DNA of 64,000 bases, from the NCBI GenBank assembly GCA_009823505.1, contig VZQC01010550.1, positions 3,341,906-3,405,905 of the forward strand. Direction: 5' to 3'. Below are positions 33,296 to 36,892 of the stretch, in pieces. Positions within the stretch are counted from its first letter, which is position 1, and each line of letters opens with the position of its first letter. The position numbers were made by a program, and so were the translations under genes. Origin of the DNA: Rhizomys pruinosus (lineage: Eukaryota > Chordata > Mammalia > Rodentia > Spalacidae). The notes under the pieces were generated by a model. The model had not been told where the DNA came from. It saw only the letters and a list, made by a program, of their open reading frames with translations, and searched no databases.

Positions 33296-35257
33296 AAATA
33301 AAAGGTTTACGCAACACAAATTCAAAACTTGCTGGTTTTCAAACACTGTAGATAAAAAATTTCAAGCATTGTAGATAAGAAATATCTTTTAATTAATAAT
33401 GCACTAAGCACTTATGTTATACAAAAGCCTCAACAAAGACAGAACTGAGGGAGATATGAAAACAAATGAACCACAGTTTCTGCAGTATTGGAGCTCAGAT
33501 CTGATGGCAGAGAAAGGGATGCAAGATGGGGTAAGAGGGCAGATAAAGGCAACATGGGGAGCAGAAAGCAAGACTCCACCATAGAGGGGCTGACAGTCAG
33601 AGTAGATTCTTGATCTTCCATTATTATTAATTTTTTTTGGTCTTTTTGAGACAGGGTCTCTCTGTAGCCCCAGCTGTCCTGGAACTCTCTCTGTAGACCA
33701 GGCTGGCCTTGAACTCTGCCTCCCACCTGCCTCTACCTCCCGAGTGCTAGGATTAAAGGCGTGCATCAGCACGCCTGGCTATTATTATATTATTATTATT
33801 AATTTGGTTGTGGGCATAGAGGTCCCAATTTGGGGAATCGGTCATCTCCTTCTATCATGTGGCTCCCAGCGACTAAACTCAGGTTGTCAGGCTTAGTAGA
33901 AAACACTTATACATTCAGCCATCTCACTGGCTCTGGAGTCTTTGTTTGAGACATGGTCTCATTATATAGCCCTAGCTGTCCTGGTACTCAATATGTAGAC
34001 GAGGCTGGCCTGTGTCTGCCTCTGGAGTGCTGGGATTAAAGGCATGTGCCACCATGCCCAGACCAGCCCTGGAGTCTTGATCTTTTAAGCCAGTACTGCT
34101 GTGAGTGTAAAGCTGAGTTGTCGAGGAAATACTGAAAAATGGGTTCACAAAATGTCCTATCTTGCTCTTCCTGCTTCCAAGCAAGCTCCTAATGGGGCGG
34201 AAACAGGATGCGATGGGAAGAGGACTAGACTGGGATTTGAGACTCATGAGTTTCGGCTTTACCACGGGTGACATCCTTCACCTTGGCCCAGATCTATTAA
34301 GAAGTGTGAGCCCTGGCCTGGCCTTCACTCACCCATCCCACAGGTGCTCTCTGAGCACCTTCATGTAAAGGCACCACAGCTGCTGCTGGCAATACCAGCT
34401 GCTGGAGCTCACAGTCTAATAGTGAAGTCAGATTTTCTCTTCCATTCCTTACATAGACGTGATAAGTACAGGAAGGCTAAATGTTTTGAACACAACCCAA
34501 ACCCAGAATATGAGTTCAAATGCTGCCTCTGCCACTACCAAATGACTCAGGTCAGGCAAGTTATAGGCAGTCTCTATCTCACTTTTTCATCAAGATTAAC
34601 ACGTGACTGACACCTGCAACACGTTAGAAAGTGGTGGACTAGGGGCTGGAAAGATGGATCAGCGGTTAAGAGCACTGGCTGCTCTTGCAGAGGACCCAGG
34701 TTCGATTCTCAGCACAATCTTTGGTAACTCCAGCTCCTGGGGATCTGGCAGCCTCTTCTGATCCATGAGCATTGCATGACACGGGTGCACTTACACACAT
34801 GCAAGCAATACACTCATGTGCATAATAAAAAATATTTTAAAAGGTGGTGGACGCTGCTTGCAGTGATGCATTCCAGTAATGCATTTGGCTGCCTGTGAGC
34901 ACACTCACCGCTTGCTCGTTCCTCATCCCGATATACCTGATGCCCTGCTGCTGGGCGGCCACGGCGATTTCGGTCACTGGGAAGCCTACGATGCCAAACA
35001 TGTACTGCACATCCTGCGGGCAAGAGACAGGGGGAATAATCGCCCGGCTCTAAGCAGCAGACATTTCCTCCCCCGACTCCCCGCCCGTCGGCGTCCCAGT
35101 CTCCAGGACGACGCCAGTCCCCCAGCGGGCCCCCGTAGGACCTTCCCTCCCGAGCGCTCAGTCGTACTTGCGTCTTGAGGGCCTGGGCAATGACCGCGGC
35201 ACCAGACACCTGCTCCTCGCTTCCGTCGCTGCCCTCGGCCAGGTTCCCTTCTGGCAT
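1692..35257 (-). CDS. HACL1: HACL1, 2-hydroxyacyl-CoA lyase 1, exons 1-10 (5' half of gene)
   Basis: Ten exons on the minus strand splice into one open frame of 306 codons that I recognise as the N-terminal half of HACL1. Mammalian HACL1 is about 578-581 residues and ends in a peroxisomal PTS1 signal, which is not in this window. The enzyme is a thiamine-pyrophosphate-dependent lyase that cleaves 2-hydroxyacyl-CoAs to formyl-CoA and an aldehyde in peroxisomal alpha-oxidation of phytanic and 2-hydroxy fatty acids. Visible parts are the TPP-enzyme N domain (about residues 17-185), with the conserved Glu63 in GMRNEQAACYAAS expected to activate the cofactor and the [18 protein letters not shown] segment (exon 4), and the start of the central domain (from about residue 205). 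The ATG at 35257 gives the mammalian start MPEGN. All junctions are AG/GT and phases match. No frameshift or stop is seen. Introns are large and filled with SINEs. The call rests on remembered family sequence and synteny. Confidence 0.96.
1935..2156 (+). mobile_element. B3-like SINE, left part
   Basis: GAGAGCTGGGAAGATGGC and a B1-like middle. It is interrupted by two B2 elements; the right part continues at 2648 with AGGAAGACAGCC and TGYR-rich sequence to about 2790. Confidence 0.78.
2157..2389 (+). mobile_element. B2 SINE, first of a head-to-tail pair
   Basis: It starts GGGGCTGGAGAGATAGCC, has the tRNA-like B box GGTTCGATCC, and ends CATACAAAAATAAATT. The pair is bounded by AAAACTAAGGTAGAG at 2142 and 2633. 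Confidence 0.93.
2390..2632 (+). mobile_element. B2 SINE, second of the pair
   Basis: It begins directly in the A/T tail of the preceding B2, so it probably inserted into that tail. Confidence 0.93.
2648..2790 (+). mobile_element. B3-like SINE, right part
   Basis: Continues the 1935 element after the duplicated target, ending in alternating TGTGGGTGCATG / ATACCCCCAACACAC blocks. Confidence 0.7.
2801..2945 (-). mobile_element. B1 SINE, antisense
   Basis: TTTGAGACAGGGTCTCCATG through AAGGCATACACCACTATGCC. Confidence 0.93.
2955..3150 (-). mobile_element. Old B1-like and ID-like fragments, antisense
   Basis: A diverged B1 arm (2955-3090), then GGAGCCCAGGGCCTCTACTGAGCC, the antisense ID core in part. 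Confidence 0.6.
3190..3330 (-). mobile_element. B1 SINE, antisense
   Basis: TTTTTTTGAGATAGGGTC through GCGTGCACTACCTCACC. Confidence 0.92.
3402..3460. repeat. (CT)n microsatellite
   Basis: About 29 uninterrupted CT units. Confidence 0.97.
3562..3642 (-). mobile_element. B1 SINE fragment, antisense
   Basis: TTGTTTGAGACAGGGTCTCC to GGTGGCCTTAA. The right arm is missing and a B2-like element follows. Confidence 0.8.
3650..3875 (-). mobile_element. B2-like SINE, antisense, diverged
   Basis: CAGAGGTCAGAAGAGGGC core and GAGCCGTCTCTCCAG end. Confidence 0.85.
3926..4089 (-). mobile_element. Old B2-like SINE, antisense, main part of a triple nest
   Basis: The element is broken at GAGCAATAAGCATTCT (4075-4090) by a B1, then again by a B2. 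Its end TTAACTGCTAAGCCATTTCT lies at 4537-4556. Confidence 0.85.
4091..4253 (-). mobile_element. B1 SINE, antisense, nested
   Basis: Inserted between GAGCAATAAGCATTCT and GAGCAATAAGCAATCT (16-bp target duplication with one mismatch). Confidence 0.93.
4270..4523 (-). mobile_element. B2 SINE, antisense, nested
   Basis: Inserted in the target duplication left by the B1; GCAATAAGCAATCT recurs at 4524-4537. Confidence 0.93.
4600..4876 (-). mobile_element. Antisense ID-like block followed by a B1 (composite type)
   Basis: The ID-like part at 4600-4697 (GCAAGCACTCCACCAACTGA) is followed by a B1 at 4718-4876. On the minus strand the order is B1 then ID. Confidence 0.72.
4880..5320. other. HACL1 intron 9, right part, unique sequence
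   Basis: AT-rich. It contains a small tandem repeat GATATTACTGTAAG at 5025-5050. No gene or SINE is seen. Confidence 0.55.
5321..5456 (-). CDS. HACL1: HACL1 exon 9 (residues 226-271)
   Basis: 136 nt, flanked by TTGCAG and GTGCGT. It encodes [16 protein letters not shown] and then [18 protein letters not shown], conserved in the central domain. Both end codons (Gly226, Arg271) are split across introns. Confidence 0.95.
5678..5812 (-). mobile_element. B1 SINE, antisense
   Basis: TTTTTGAGACAGGGTCTTCC core with a short duplication of GATAGATCCACCTGATAGAT. Confidence 0.9.
5820..5975 (+). mobile_element. B1 SINE
   Basis: CTGGGCCTGGTGGCGCACGC through CCCTGTCTTGAAAAGATC, followed by an A/T tail. 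Confidence 0.93.
6037..6194 (-). mobile_element. B1 SINE, antisense
   Basis: Flanked by a 23-bp target duplication that starts AATAAAGACCAAGCCCAGCT at 6014 and 6204. It forms an inverted pair with the B1 at 5820. Confidence 0.94.
6604..6758 (-). mobile_element. B1 SINE, antisense
   Basis: It begins with a (TTTG/TTTA) tract and ends GCCACCATGCCCG. Confidence 0.92.
6796..7004 (-). mobile_element. B2 SINE, antisense
   Basis: TTTTATGTGTATGAATGTAC through GGCCATCTCTCCAGCCC. Confidence 0.93.
7236..7428 (-). mobile_element. B2-like SINE, antisense, diverged
   Basis: AGAAGAGGGTGTCAGATCCC core and TAAGCCCTCTCTTGAGCCC end. Confidence 0.8.
7640..7935 (+). mobile_element. B3-like SINE
   Basis: AAGGTGCTTGCCTGAGTGTG start, a B1-like middle (AACCCCAGCACTGGAGAGCG) and a (CA)/(TG)-rich tail. 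Confidence 0.75.
7940..8700. other. HACL1 intron 8, left part, unique sequence
   Basis: No SINE. A G-rich run (GGGGTGGGTGGGGGTGGGG) lies at 8349-8367. Clusters of CCC at 8200-8330 do not give a supported exon. Confidence 0.5.
8703..8842 (+). mobile_element. Old B1-like SINE
   Basis: Very diverged: GGCCAGGCATGCCTAGAG, GATGAGTTCAAGACCATCG, GTGGGCTACATAGCAAG. Confidence 0.6.
9139..9345 (+). mobile_element. B2 SINE
   Basis: GGGGAGATGGCTCAGTGG to AAATATTCATACAC. Confidence 0.88.
9655..9767 (-). CDS. HACL1: HACL1 exon 8 (residues 188-226)
   Basis: 113 nt between TTCTAG and GTAGCT. It encodes [18 protein letters not shown] and ends in [10 protein letters not shown], which enters the central domain. 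Phases fit exons 7 and 9. Confidence 0.94.
9855..9910 (+). mobile_element. B1 SINE, truncated left end
   Basis: GCCAGGTGTGGTGGTGTATA to CACAGGCAGGA; it stops where the 51-bp repeat starts. Confidence 0.8.
9911..10282. repeat. 51-bp minisatellite interrupted by a B2
   Basis: Units start ATTTGTTTCT and contain ATATACAATAAGTCA. Copies are at 9911-9961, 9962-10012, 10208-10258 and a partial one at 10259-10282. The third is split by the B2. Confidence 0.92.
10022..10205 (-). mobile_element. B2 SINE, antisense, inside the minisatellite
   Basis: Target duplication ACATTTGTTTC at 10011-10021 and 10206-10216. Confidence 0.94.
10352..10589 (-). mobile_element. B2-like SINE, antisense, with an internal hairpin
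   Basis: Core CAGAAGACAGTGTCAGATTC. It contains a perfect 11-bp inverted repeat at 10486-10513 that is absent from other copies. Confidence 0.85.
10600..10990. other. HACL1 intron 7, unique part
   Basis: AT-rich, with no repeat or exon recognised. Confidence 0.55.
10994..11215 (+). mobile_element. B2 SINE with a very long A tail
   Basis: GGGGTGGAGAGATGGTTC to CATACACATAAAAAAATAAT. Confidence 0.93.
11216..11308. repeat. Poly-A tract of about 90 nt
   Basis: Almost pure A with one TT at 11291. Its length may be inexact in the assembly. Confidence 0.9.
11463..11557 (-). CDS. HACL1: HACL1 exon 7 (residues 157-188)
   Basis: 95 nt between CACAG and GTGAGT. It encodes [20 protein letters not shown], typical of the end of the TPP-enzyme N domain. 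The last codon (Lys188) is split 2+1 with exon 8. Confidence 0.94.
11587..11685 (-). mobile_element. Old B1 SINE, antisense, split
   Basis: AGACAAGGGTCTCACC to AAAGGCCTGCACC. It is interrupted by the sense B1 that follows and resumes at 11845. Confidence 0.8.
11686..11831 (+). mobile_element. B1 SINE nested in an antisense B1
   Basis: Target duplication AAAGGCCTGCACC at 11673-11685 and 11832-11844. Confidence 0.94.
11855..12048 (-). mobile_element. B2-like SINE, antisense
   Basis: GGTCAGAAGAGGGCACTGGC core and GAGCTCTCTCCAACCCC end. Confidence 0.87.
12149..12318 (+). mobile_element. B1 SINE
   Basis: GCCAGGCGTGGTGGCGCACG to CCTGTCTTGAAAAGAC with an (AAAC)n tail. Confidence 0.94.
12398..12500 (+). 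mobile_element. B1 SINE 3' fragment and (AAAT)n
   Basis: GTGAGCTCCAGGCCAGCTGG then about 11 AAAT-type units. Confidence 0.85.
12838..12944 (-). pseudogene. U6 snRNA retropseudogene
   Basis: About 107 nt on the minus strand starting GTGCTCGCTTCAGCAGCACA and closely following U6 to its 3' end (GCAAATTCGTGAAG). A few changes against U6: CTTCAG for CTTCGG, an extra A after ACTAAAA, AACAATACAGAGTGG for AACGATACAGAGAAG, and AAGCATTCC for AAGCGTTCC. No PSE or TATA box lies upstream. It is followed by an A-rich tail and flanked by near-identical repeats TAAACAGCATGT / TAAACAACATGT. It is an L1-mobilised copy and not expected to be expressed. Confidence 0.92.
13234..13484 (+). mobile_element. B2 SINE
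   Basis: GGGGGCTGGAGAGATAGCC to CACATAC and a 30-nt A tail. AAGAATAAAAATAC flanks both sides. Confidence 0.94.
13592..13744 (-). mobile_element. B1 SINE, antisense
   Basis: CTTTTTGAGACAGGGTCTCC with a partial duplication ATGTATGTAGACC. It lies just outside HACL1 exon 6. Confidence 0.9.
13757..13834 (-). CDS. HACL1: HACL1 exon 6 (residues 131-156)
   Basis: 78 nt (26 whole codons) between ATGTAG and GTACAG. It encodes [16 protein letters not shown] and then a short helix ending PFVIEK. It is phase 0 at both ends. It lies outside the palindrome that begins just below 14.3 kb. Confidence 0.94.
14159..14457 (+). mobile_element. B2 SINE with many small deletions and a ~65-nt A tail
   Basis: GGGCTGGAGAGAGAGCCTGC. 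It lacks single bases found in all other copies, like the noisy regions elsewhere. The palindrome's outer end lies in it. Confidence 0.88.
14471..14692 (+). mobile_element. B2 SINE
   Basis: GGGGCTGGAGAGATGGCTCA to CATACACATAAAAAAATT. The target AGGTGTAAAGTCCTGGGG occurs on both sides. Confidence 0.93.
14697..14772. repeat. 39-bp tandem duplication
   Basis: GTAAAGTCCTGGGGCCCAGC through CACAGCTAGGAT occurs twice (14697, 14736). The inverted counterparts are near 20602-20680. Confidence 0.92.
14773..15177. other. HACL1 intron 5, unique part
   Basis: No gene or repeat. The inverted copy at about 20215-20600 is essentially identical, which anchors the palindrome. Confidence 0.6.
15201..15366 (-). 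mobile_element. B1 SINE, antisense
   Basis: TTTTTTGAGACAGGGTCTCC to GCCACCACACCTGGCT, preceded by a C-run at 15178. Confidence 0.92.
15375..15552 (-). mobile_element. B3-like SINE, antisense
   Basis: ACTCAAGCCATCAGACTTGA and GGAGCCATCTCACCTGCCC mark the tRNA-related head. Confidence 0.78.
15600..15866 (-). mobile_element. B1 and B2 fragments, antisense
   Basis: Old B1 at 15605-15695, B1 right arm at 15696-15764, then the last 100 bp of a B2 at 15767-15866 (GAGCCATCTCTCCAGTCCCC). Confidence 0.82.
16040..16185 (-). mobile_element. B1 SINE, antisense
   Basis: TTTTTTTGAGACTGGGCCTC to GCCACCATGCTGGGTC. Confidence 0.9.
16314..16469 (+). mobile_element. B1 SINE
   Basis: GCCGGGCGTGGTGGCACACA. ATTACATTCATTC is duplicated on both sides. 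Confidence 0.93.
16495..16650 (-). mobile_element. B3-like SINE, antisense
   Basis: GTCATCAGGCTTGGTGACAA and AAGCCATCTCACTTGCCC. Confidence 0.8.
16746..16818 (-). CDS. HACL1: HACL1 exon 5 (residues 106-130), correctly oriented copy
   Basis: 73 nt between TTTCAG and GTATCT. It encodes [20 protein letters not shown] and then EFPQ. The first base completes Trp106. This is the copy on the gene's strand; an identical-length copy in the opposite orientation is at 18572-18644 in the other palindrome arm. Confidence 0.94.
16948..17064 (+). mobile_element. B1 SINE, shortened
   Basis: GCAAGCCTTTAATCCCAGCA to CCCTGTCTCAAAAAAACC. Confidence 0.9.
17312..17312. other. Single N: assembly gap at the inner end of the left palindrome arm
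   Basis: One ambiguous base at the point where the left inverted-repeat arm stops. The adjoining sequence to the right is a noisy antisense B2. Confidence 0.95.
17313..18082. other. Palindrome spacer: SINEs only
   Basis: Noisy antisense B2 (17313-17527), old antisense B1 (17531-17675), antisense B1 (17713-17872) and noisy sense B2 (from 17890). The two B2s belong to different subtypes (the first has the extra TCTCCTGAACTGGAG segment), so they do not extend the palindrome. Confidence 0.8.
18083..21080 (-). repeat. Right arm of the palindrome (noisy inverted copy)
   Basis: Reverse complement of the left arm. 20200-20640 is almost base-identical to the left arm, while SINEs (for example 18918-19085 and 19528-19800) are full of short indels. 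The outer end stops inside a B2 at about 21080 and joins an A-run plus a B1 3' part. It carries antisense copies of every left-arm SINE. Confidence 0.88.
18572..18644 (+). pseudogene. HACL1 exon 5 copy in inverted orientation
   Basis: Same 73 nt as 16746-16818, with intact TTTCAG acceptor and GTATCT donor, but on the plus strand inside the minus-strand gene. It cannot join the HACL1 transcript in this orientation. It is most likely a by-product of the misassembled palindrome. Confidence 0.88.
21101..21225 (+). mobile_element. B1 SINE without its left end
   Basis: It starts at GCAGAGGCAGGTGGATC directly after an A-run, at the outer junction of the palindrome. Confidence 0.85.
21234..21445 (+). 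mobile_element. B1+ID composite SINE
   Basis: B1 at 21234-21355, then an ID-like part (GCTTGCCTTGCATGAACAAG, GGTTCAAT) at 21385-21442. Confidence 0.7.
21446..22010. other. HACL1 intron 4, unique sequence upstream of the exon 4 donor
   Basis: AT-rich. TACAACATTACATTTTGATA and CCCCATCTCCCCGGTCCTCT suggest an old retroelement tail, but no family was assigned. Confidence 0.4.
22011..22091 (-). CDS. HACL1: HACL1 exon 4 (residues 79-106)
   Basis: 81 nt between TTCTAG and GTAATT. It encodes [18 protein letters not shown] followed by MANANMNC, highly conserved in the TPP-enzyme N domain. Arg79 and Trp106 are split codons. Confidence 0.95.
22242..22405 (+). mobile_element. B1 SINE
   Basis: GAGCTGGGTGTGGTGGCGTA to a 29-nt A tail. 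It is an inverted partner of the B1 at 22472. Confidence 0.93.
22472..22630 (-). mobile_element. B1 SINE, antisense
   Basis: TTTGGTCTTTTTGAGTCAGG to GCACCACCACGCCTGGC. AAAATAAGT flanks both sides. Confidence 0.93.
22797..22940 (+). mobile_element. Head-to-head fused B1
   Basis: 40 bp of antisense B1 end (TTAAGACAGGGTCTTCC) switch directly, at CTGGCCTGGAGGCAG, into a sense B1 from its middle to its A tail. Confidence 0.85.
23056..23102 (+). mobile_element. Diverged B2-like SINE, left part (continues at 23361-23522)
   Basis: GGGCTAGAAGGATGGCTC. It is split by the antisense B2; the rest (ATAAAGGACCTTGGTTGG to TACATATAAAAATAAAAG) follows at 23361-23522. Confidence 0.85.
23103..23345 (-). mobile_element. 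B2 SINE, antisense, nested
   Basis: (ATTT)n head. Target GCACTAGCTGCTTTT at 23088 and 23346. Confidence 0.94.
23591..23747 (+). mobile_element. B1 SINE
   Basis: AATCTTTCAGACTGTA is duplicated on both sides (23573, 23748). Confidence 0.94.
23935..24068 (-). mobile_element. B1 SINE, antisense, internally shortened
   Basis: TTTTTGAGCCAGGGTCTCCC; about 30 bp of the centre is missing. Confidence 0.9.
24193..24233 (-). CDS. HACL1: HACL1 exon 3 (residues 66-79)
   Basis: A 41-nt micro-exon between TTGTAG and GTAAAC that encodes [13 protein letters not shown] plus two bases of Arg79. It is too short for ORF calling and is recognised from the family sequence and phase. Confidence 0.93.
24313..24715 (+). 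mobile_element. B2 followed by a B1
   Basis: B2 at 24313-24540 and B1 lacking its start at 24549-24680, then a (GA)n run. AAGAACTAG flanks the B2. Confidence 0.9.
24857..25067 (+). mobile_element. B2 SINE
   Basis: GGGGCTGGAGAGATGGCTCA to CATACAAATAAAAATA. Confidence 0.93.
25300..25524 (-). mobile_element. B2-like SINE, antisense
   Basis: CAGAGGTCAGAAGAGGGC and GAGCCATCTCTCCAGCCCC. Confidence 0.9.
25560..26520. other. Unassigned GC-richer block in HACL1 intron 2
   Basis: About 950 bp without B1 or B2 sequence and with more G+C than its flanks. It contains a GATGATGAGGATGAGGATGA run at 25900. Six frames give only short ORFs (up to about 95 codons) with no recognised protein. It could be an old LTR, a decayed retropseudogene or conserved intronic sequence. 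Confidence 0.4.
26590..26832 (-). mobile_element. Old B1 followed by a B1 fragment, antisense
   Basis: Diverged B1 at 26590-26705 and the B1 arm ATAGCCCCAGCTGTCCTGG to TTGCCTGGCT at 26714-26832. Confidence 0.82.
26840..27300. other. HACL1 intron 2, AT-rich
   Basis: AT-rich and unique by eye, with patches that look like antisense L1 (GTGTTTCCTCTTTTATTTCT). No gene seen. Confidence 0.4.
27302..27503 (-). mobile_element. B2-like SINE, antisense, right part displaced to 29131-29167
   Basis: Diverged B2 body. The missing head (TTAACTGCTGAACCATTTCTCCAGCC in part) continues after the L1 at 29142-29167, so the L1 split it. Confidence 0.85.
28141..28293 (+). mobile_element. B1 SINE inserted in the L1 fragment
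   Basis: Full-length B1 with tail GAAAAGACC then A-run, flanked by AAGAAAAGAAATTATA (28125) and AAGAAAAGAAATGATA (28294). It is therefore younger than the L1. Confidence 0.93.
29046..29095. repeat. (AT)n microsatellite at the L1 tail
   Basis: About 20 AT units after AAATAAATAAATAAT. Confidence 0.93.
29428..29576 (-). mobile_element. B1 SINE, antisense
   Basis: GGTCTTTTCGAGACAGGGTC to GCCACCACGCCTGGC. Confidence 0.93.
29636..29866 (-). mobile_element. B2 SINE, antisense
   Basis: TTTTATGTGTATGAATGTAT to GAGCCATCTCTCCAACCCC. Confidence 0.92.
29945..30192 (+). mobile_element. B2 SINE
   Basis: Target AGAATAGTCACATGCT / AGAATATTCACATGCT on the two sides. Confidence 0.94.
30210..30905. other. 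HACL1 intron 2, unique sequence
   Basis: No SINE. A 66-codon ORF at 30482 has no recognised motif. Confidence 0.5.
30910..31095 (-). mobile_element. Old B1+ID composite, antisense
   Basis: An ID-like block (CTAGGGATTTAACCCAGAGC) and then a diverged B1; B1 then ID on the minus strand. Confidence 0.65.
31137..31262. repeat. Compound AT/AC microsatellite with self-complementary arms
   Basis: (AT)n, (CA)n at 31182-31193, then (AT)n blocks broken symmetrically by ATCAT and ATGAT. Confidence 0.93.
31410..31574 (+). mobile_element. B3-like SINE
   Basis: GGGCTGGTGAGATGGGTGAG, GCTTGCCACCAAGCCAGATG, (AAAC)n tail. Confidence 0.82.
31738..32110 (+). mobile_element. B1 fragment followed by a B3-like fragment
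   Basis: B1 without its start at 31738-31880; B3-like GAGCAAGCTGGCTAGCC and alternating TGTGCA tail at 31896-32110. Confidence 0.7.
32306..32483 (-). mobile_element. B2-like SINE, antisense, shortened
   Basis: TTATGTGTATGAGTGTTTAA, GGTGCTGGGAACTGAACC, CTCTCTCCAGCCC. Confidence 0.85.
32834..33075 (+). mobile_element. B1+ID composite SINE
   Basis: B1 at 32834-32985, then an ID-like unit at 32996-33075 (CAGCTCAGGGCTTACCTAGT, CTGGGTTCAGTACCCAG). Confidence 0.78.
33106..33302 (+). mobile_element. B1 SINE with (AAAT)n tail
   Basis: AGCGGGGAATAGTGGTGC to CTACCTCAAAAATACC, then about 12 AAAT units. AAAAGGTTTA flanks both sides. Confidence 0.92.
33632..33779 (-). mobile_element. B1 SINE, antisense
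   Basis: GGTCTTTTTGAGACAGGGTC to GCACGCCTGGCT; ATTATTATTAATTT flanks both sides. Confidence 0.93.
33805..34064 (-). mobile_element. B3-like and B1 SINEs, antisense
   Basis: B3-like at 33805-33935 (GTTGTCAGGCTTAGTAG) and a shortened B1 at 33942-34064. Confidence 0.75.
34065..34640. other. HACL1 intron 2, unique sequence near exon 2
   Basis: No repeat or exon recognised; short ORFs only. Confidence 0.5.
34642..34842 (+). mobile_element. B2 SINE
   Basis: GGGGCTGGAAAGATGGATCA to GTGCATAATAAAAAATA. GTGGTGGAC flanks both sides. It lies 67 bp from the HACL1 exon 2 donor. Confidence 0.93.
34909..35013 (-). CDS. HACL1: HACL1 exon 2 (residues 31-65, catalytic Glu63)
   Basis: 105 nt, 35 whole codons, between CCGCAG and GTGAGT. 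It encodes [20 protein letters not shown] and ends in YIGMRNEQA. Glu63 is the conserved TPP-activating glutamate position of this enzyme class. Confidence 0.95.
35168..35257 (-). CDS. HACL1: HACL1 exon 1 coding part (residues 1-30)
   Basis: 90 nt from the ATG to the donor GTACGA. It encodes [20 protein letters not shown] and then [10 protein letters not shown]. The length (30 residues) matches mouse Hacl1; human is three residues shorter. It sits in the CpG island. Confidence 0.95.
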
Positions 35258-35460
35258 CTTCCACCTGAAAGGACTTCAAGCAACGTTCAGCGCCGAAGGA
35301 CTCAAGGCAATACTCCTGTCGCAGAAGGGACCGTGCCTCTGACGGACAGGAGGGCAGCCAACCCTCTTTAAGAACTGGGCGGAAGGGGCGGGACTAAGTC
35401 GCCCCGGGAGTGGCGAGGACGTGAGCACGCCATCTCCAGTCAGTCTCCTCCCGGCTCCGC

Positions 35461-35523
35461 CATTCGCCGGCAACGTGTCTGCAGAGGCGGGACGAGCGGG
35501 CGGCCGCGGCCTATGCCCAACAG
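35461..35523 (+). other. BTD: Putative first (5'UTR) exon of the divergent gene, probably BTD
   Basis: A good donor, CAACAG|GTGAGC, occurs at 35523/35524 about 265 bp from the HACL1 ATG on the opposite strand. In human and mouse the gene head-to-head with HACL1 is BTD (biotinidase, which releases biotin from biocytin), and in mouse its coding starts in exon 2. The transcription start is not determined. No biotinidase-coding sequence is seen elsewhere in the window, so the identification is from synteny only. Confidence 0.5.
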
Positions 35524-35720
35524 GTGAGCAGCTCGGCCTCTGAGGCAGCCCGCCATGTCCTCTGCCTTTCCAGGGGTCCGCACAGCGCGAGCAGCACACG
35601 CGCCGCTCCTCGAGGACGACGGTGGGCGGGGAGCGAGCGGGAGGGGGCGTGGCTTGGAGCCTAGTCCCGGGCCCCGCCCCGCTGCCAGGGCTTCTGGCTG
35701 GCTGGGTGCCTAGGGCGAGT

Positions 35721-36727
35721 TGCATAACGGCTGCTGGAACAGGGGTGGCATTTAGTGAGTACAAAGTTGACGGCCTTGGTGTGTGGGTCGCCTTGTCTTG
35801 CCGTTTGGATTCAGGATCTTGCGGCTTTGCACTCTTGGAGTCGTGCAGAGTACATAAGGCTGTGAACTGGAGCATACGTACTCTTGATCTTAGACGTTCT
35901 TCACACCCTGCGCCTGTCCCCATTGTCCACTCATAATGCCCTAGGCCTGGAGAGATAACATTCAGTGCCATCTCTCACATTAACTCTTCGTCGGTCTCTC
36001 CAAAGTCAGAAATACAGCTTTTCACAATTCTTAGTCTCAGCCCTTGCATCAGATGTCCCTACTTGCAGTTTGCAATTTTTGAGGCTTTCCCTCTAGTCAC
36101 TCATTAGACATCTCTGTGAACTGAAGTTCTTTTATTTATTTTTTATTTTTTTCACATAAAATTTATTTGAAAATAATTTATGGTAAGAATTTACTTTTAA
36201 GACAGTGATAGATATTAATAATTCAATGTTTAAAAATCAGCATTCATTTTTCTAACTTATAAAGCTAGAGCCTGACTGCTTCCTGCTTGCAGAGAGCCAC
36301 ATCATAGAGAAGGCAGAAAGCCTGGCAGGTCTGTGAATCGAACGAGGTGGTGGGGGGAAGTTTTGGAGCATTCTGGTACTAGGCAATGGCGTGATCAAGT
36401 GATTCAATGCAGAACTACTGAAATGCCAAAGGTCTTTCATGTTTTCATCGTAGGAAATCTTCTGTCAACTGGTTGAATTCATTTGCAAAACGTAAATGCA
36501 GGTTATGTTTGCCTTCTGGCATCAGATGCAAACTTCAACCCAGCAGTTCCAAAGAATACTGCTGTAAGAAAATGATCTTCCCTCAAACGCACAGGAAGGC
36601 CATCCAATATTGATGTATTCTGTTGCAAGGAGATGAGTTTGGAGCAGGATTTCTGGGCCAGACTTTCTTTCCTGAAGAAAATTTTCTTTTAATACACATA
36701 TATGTGTGTTAAAGATCCAGCAGACTC
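35721..36727. other. Start of the presumed BTD intron 1, unique sequence
   Basis: Outside the CpG island, with no SINE up to 36727. No exon is supported. It is present again, with indels, at 45740-46850. Confidence 0.5.
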
Positions 36728-36892
36728 AGGCGGGCTAGATGGTTCAGAGGGAACTTAAAGGAACTTGCAACCAAGTCTGGCAACCTGAGTCTGATCCCTA
36801 GGACCCACAGGATGGAAGAAGAAAACTCACTCACAAATTGGGCTTTGTACCAACGCATGTGCTCTCCCCTCCCCCCAAGATAAATAAATGTA
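36728..36892 (+). mobile_element. B3-like SINE
   Basis: GGGCTAGATGGTTCAGAG, CAACCAAGTCTGGCAACC, GATCCCTAGGACCCACA. Confidence 0.78.

Larger units (their letters stand above)
34990..35720. promoter_or_regulatory. CpG island over the HACL1/BTD divergent promoter
   Basis: GC- and CpG-rich sequence with no SINEs, in sharp contrast to both flanks. It spans HACL1 exon 1, the intergenic gap and the first donor site on the plus strand. Motifs in the gap include GGGCGG at 35377, GGGGCGGG at 35385 (Sp1-type GC boxes), an overlapping ETS-like GCGGAAG, a YY1-like GCCATC near 35429 and a KLF-like GGGGGCGTGG near 35643. There is no TATA box. This is consistent with a housekeeping bidirectional promoter. 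Confidence 0.85.

Noticed and set aside
34814..35257. 147-codon minus-strand ORF starting at the HACL1 ATG
   Set aside because: Only the first 30 codons are coding; the rest reads through the exon 1 donor and intron 1 and enters exon 2 in the wrong frame.
35276..35971. 231-codon minus-strand ORF in the CpG island
   Set aside because: Proline/arginine/serine-rich frame typical of GC-rich DNA with few stops; no domain, and it crosses the promoter and the divergent first exon.
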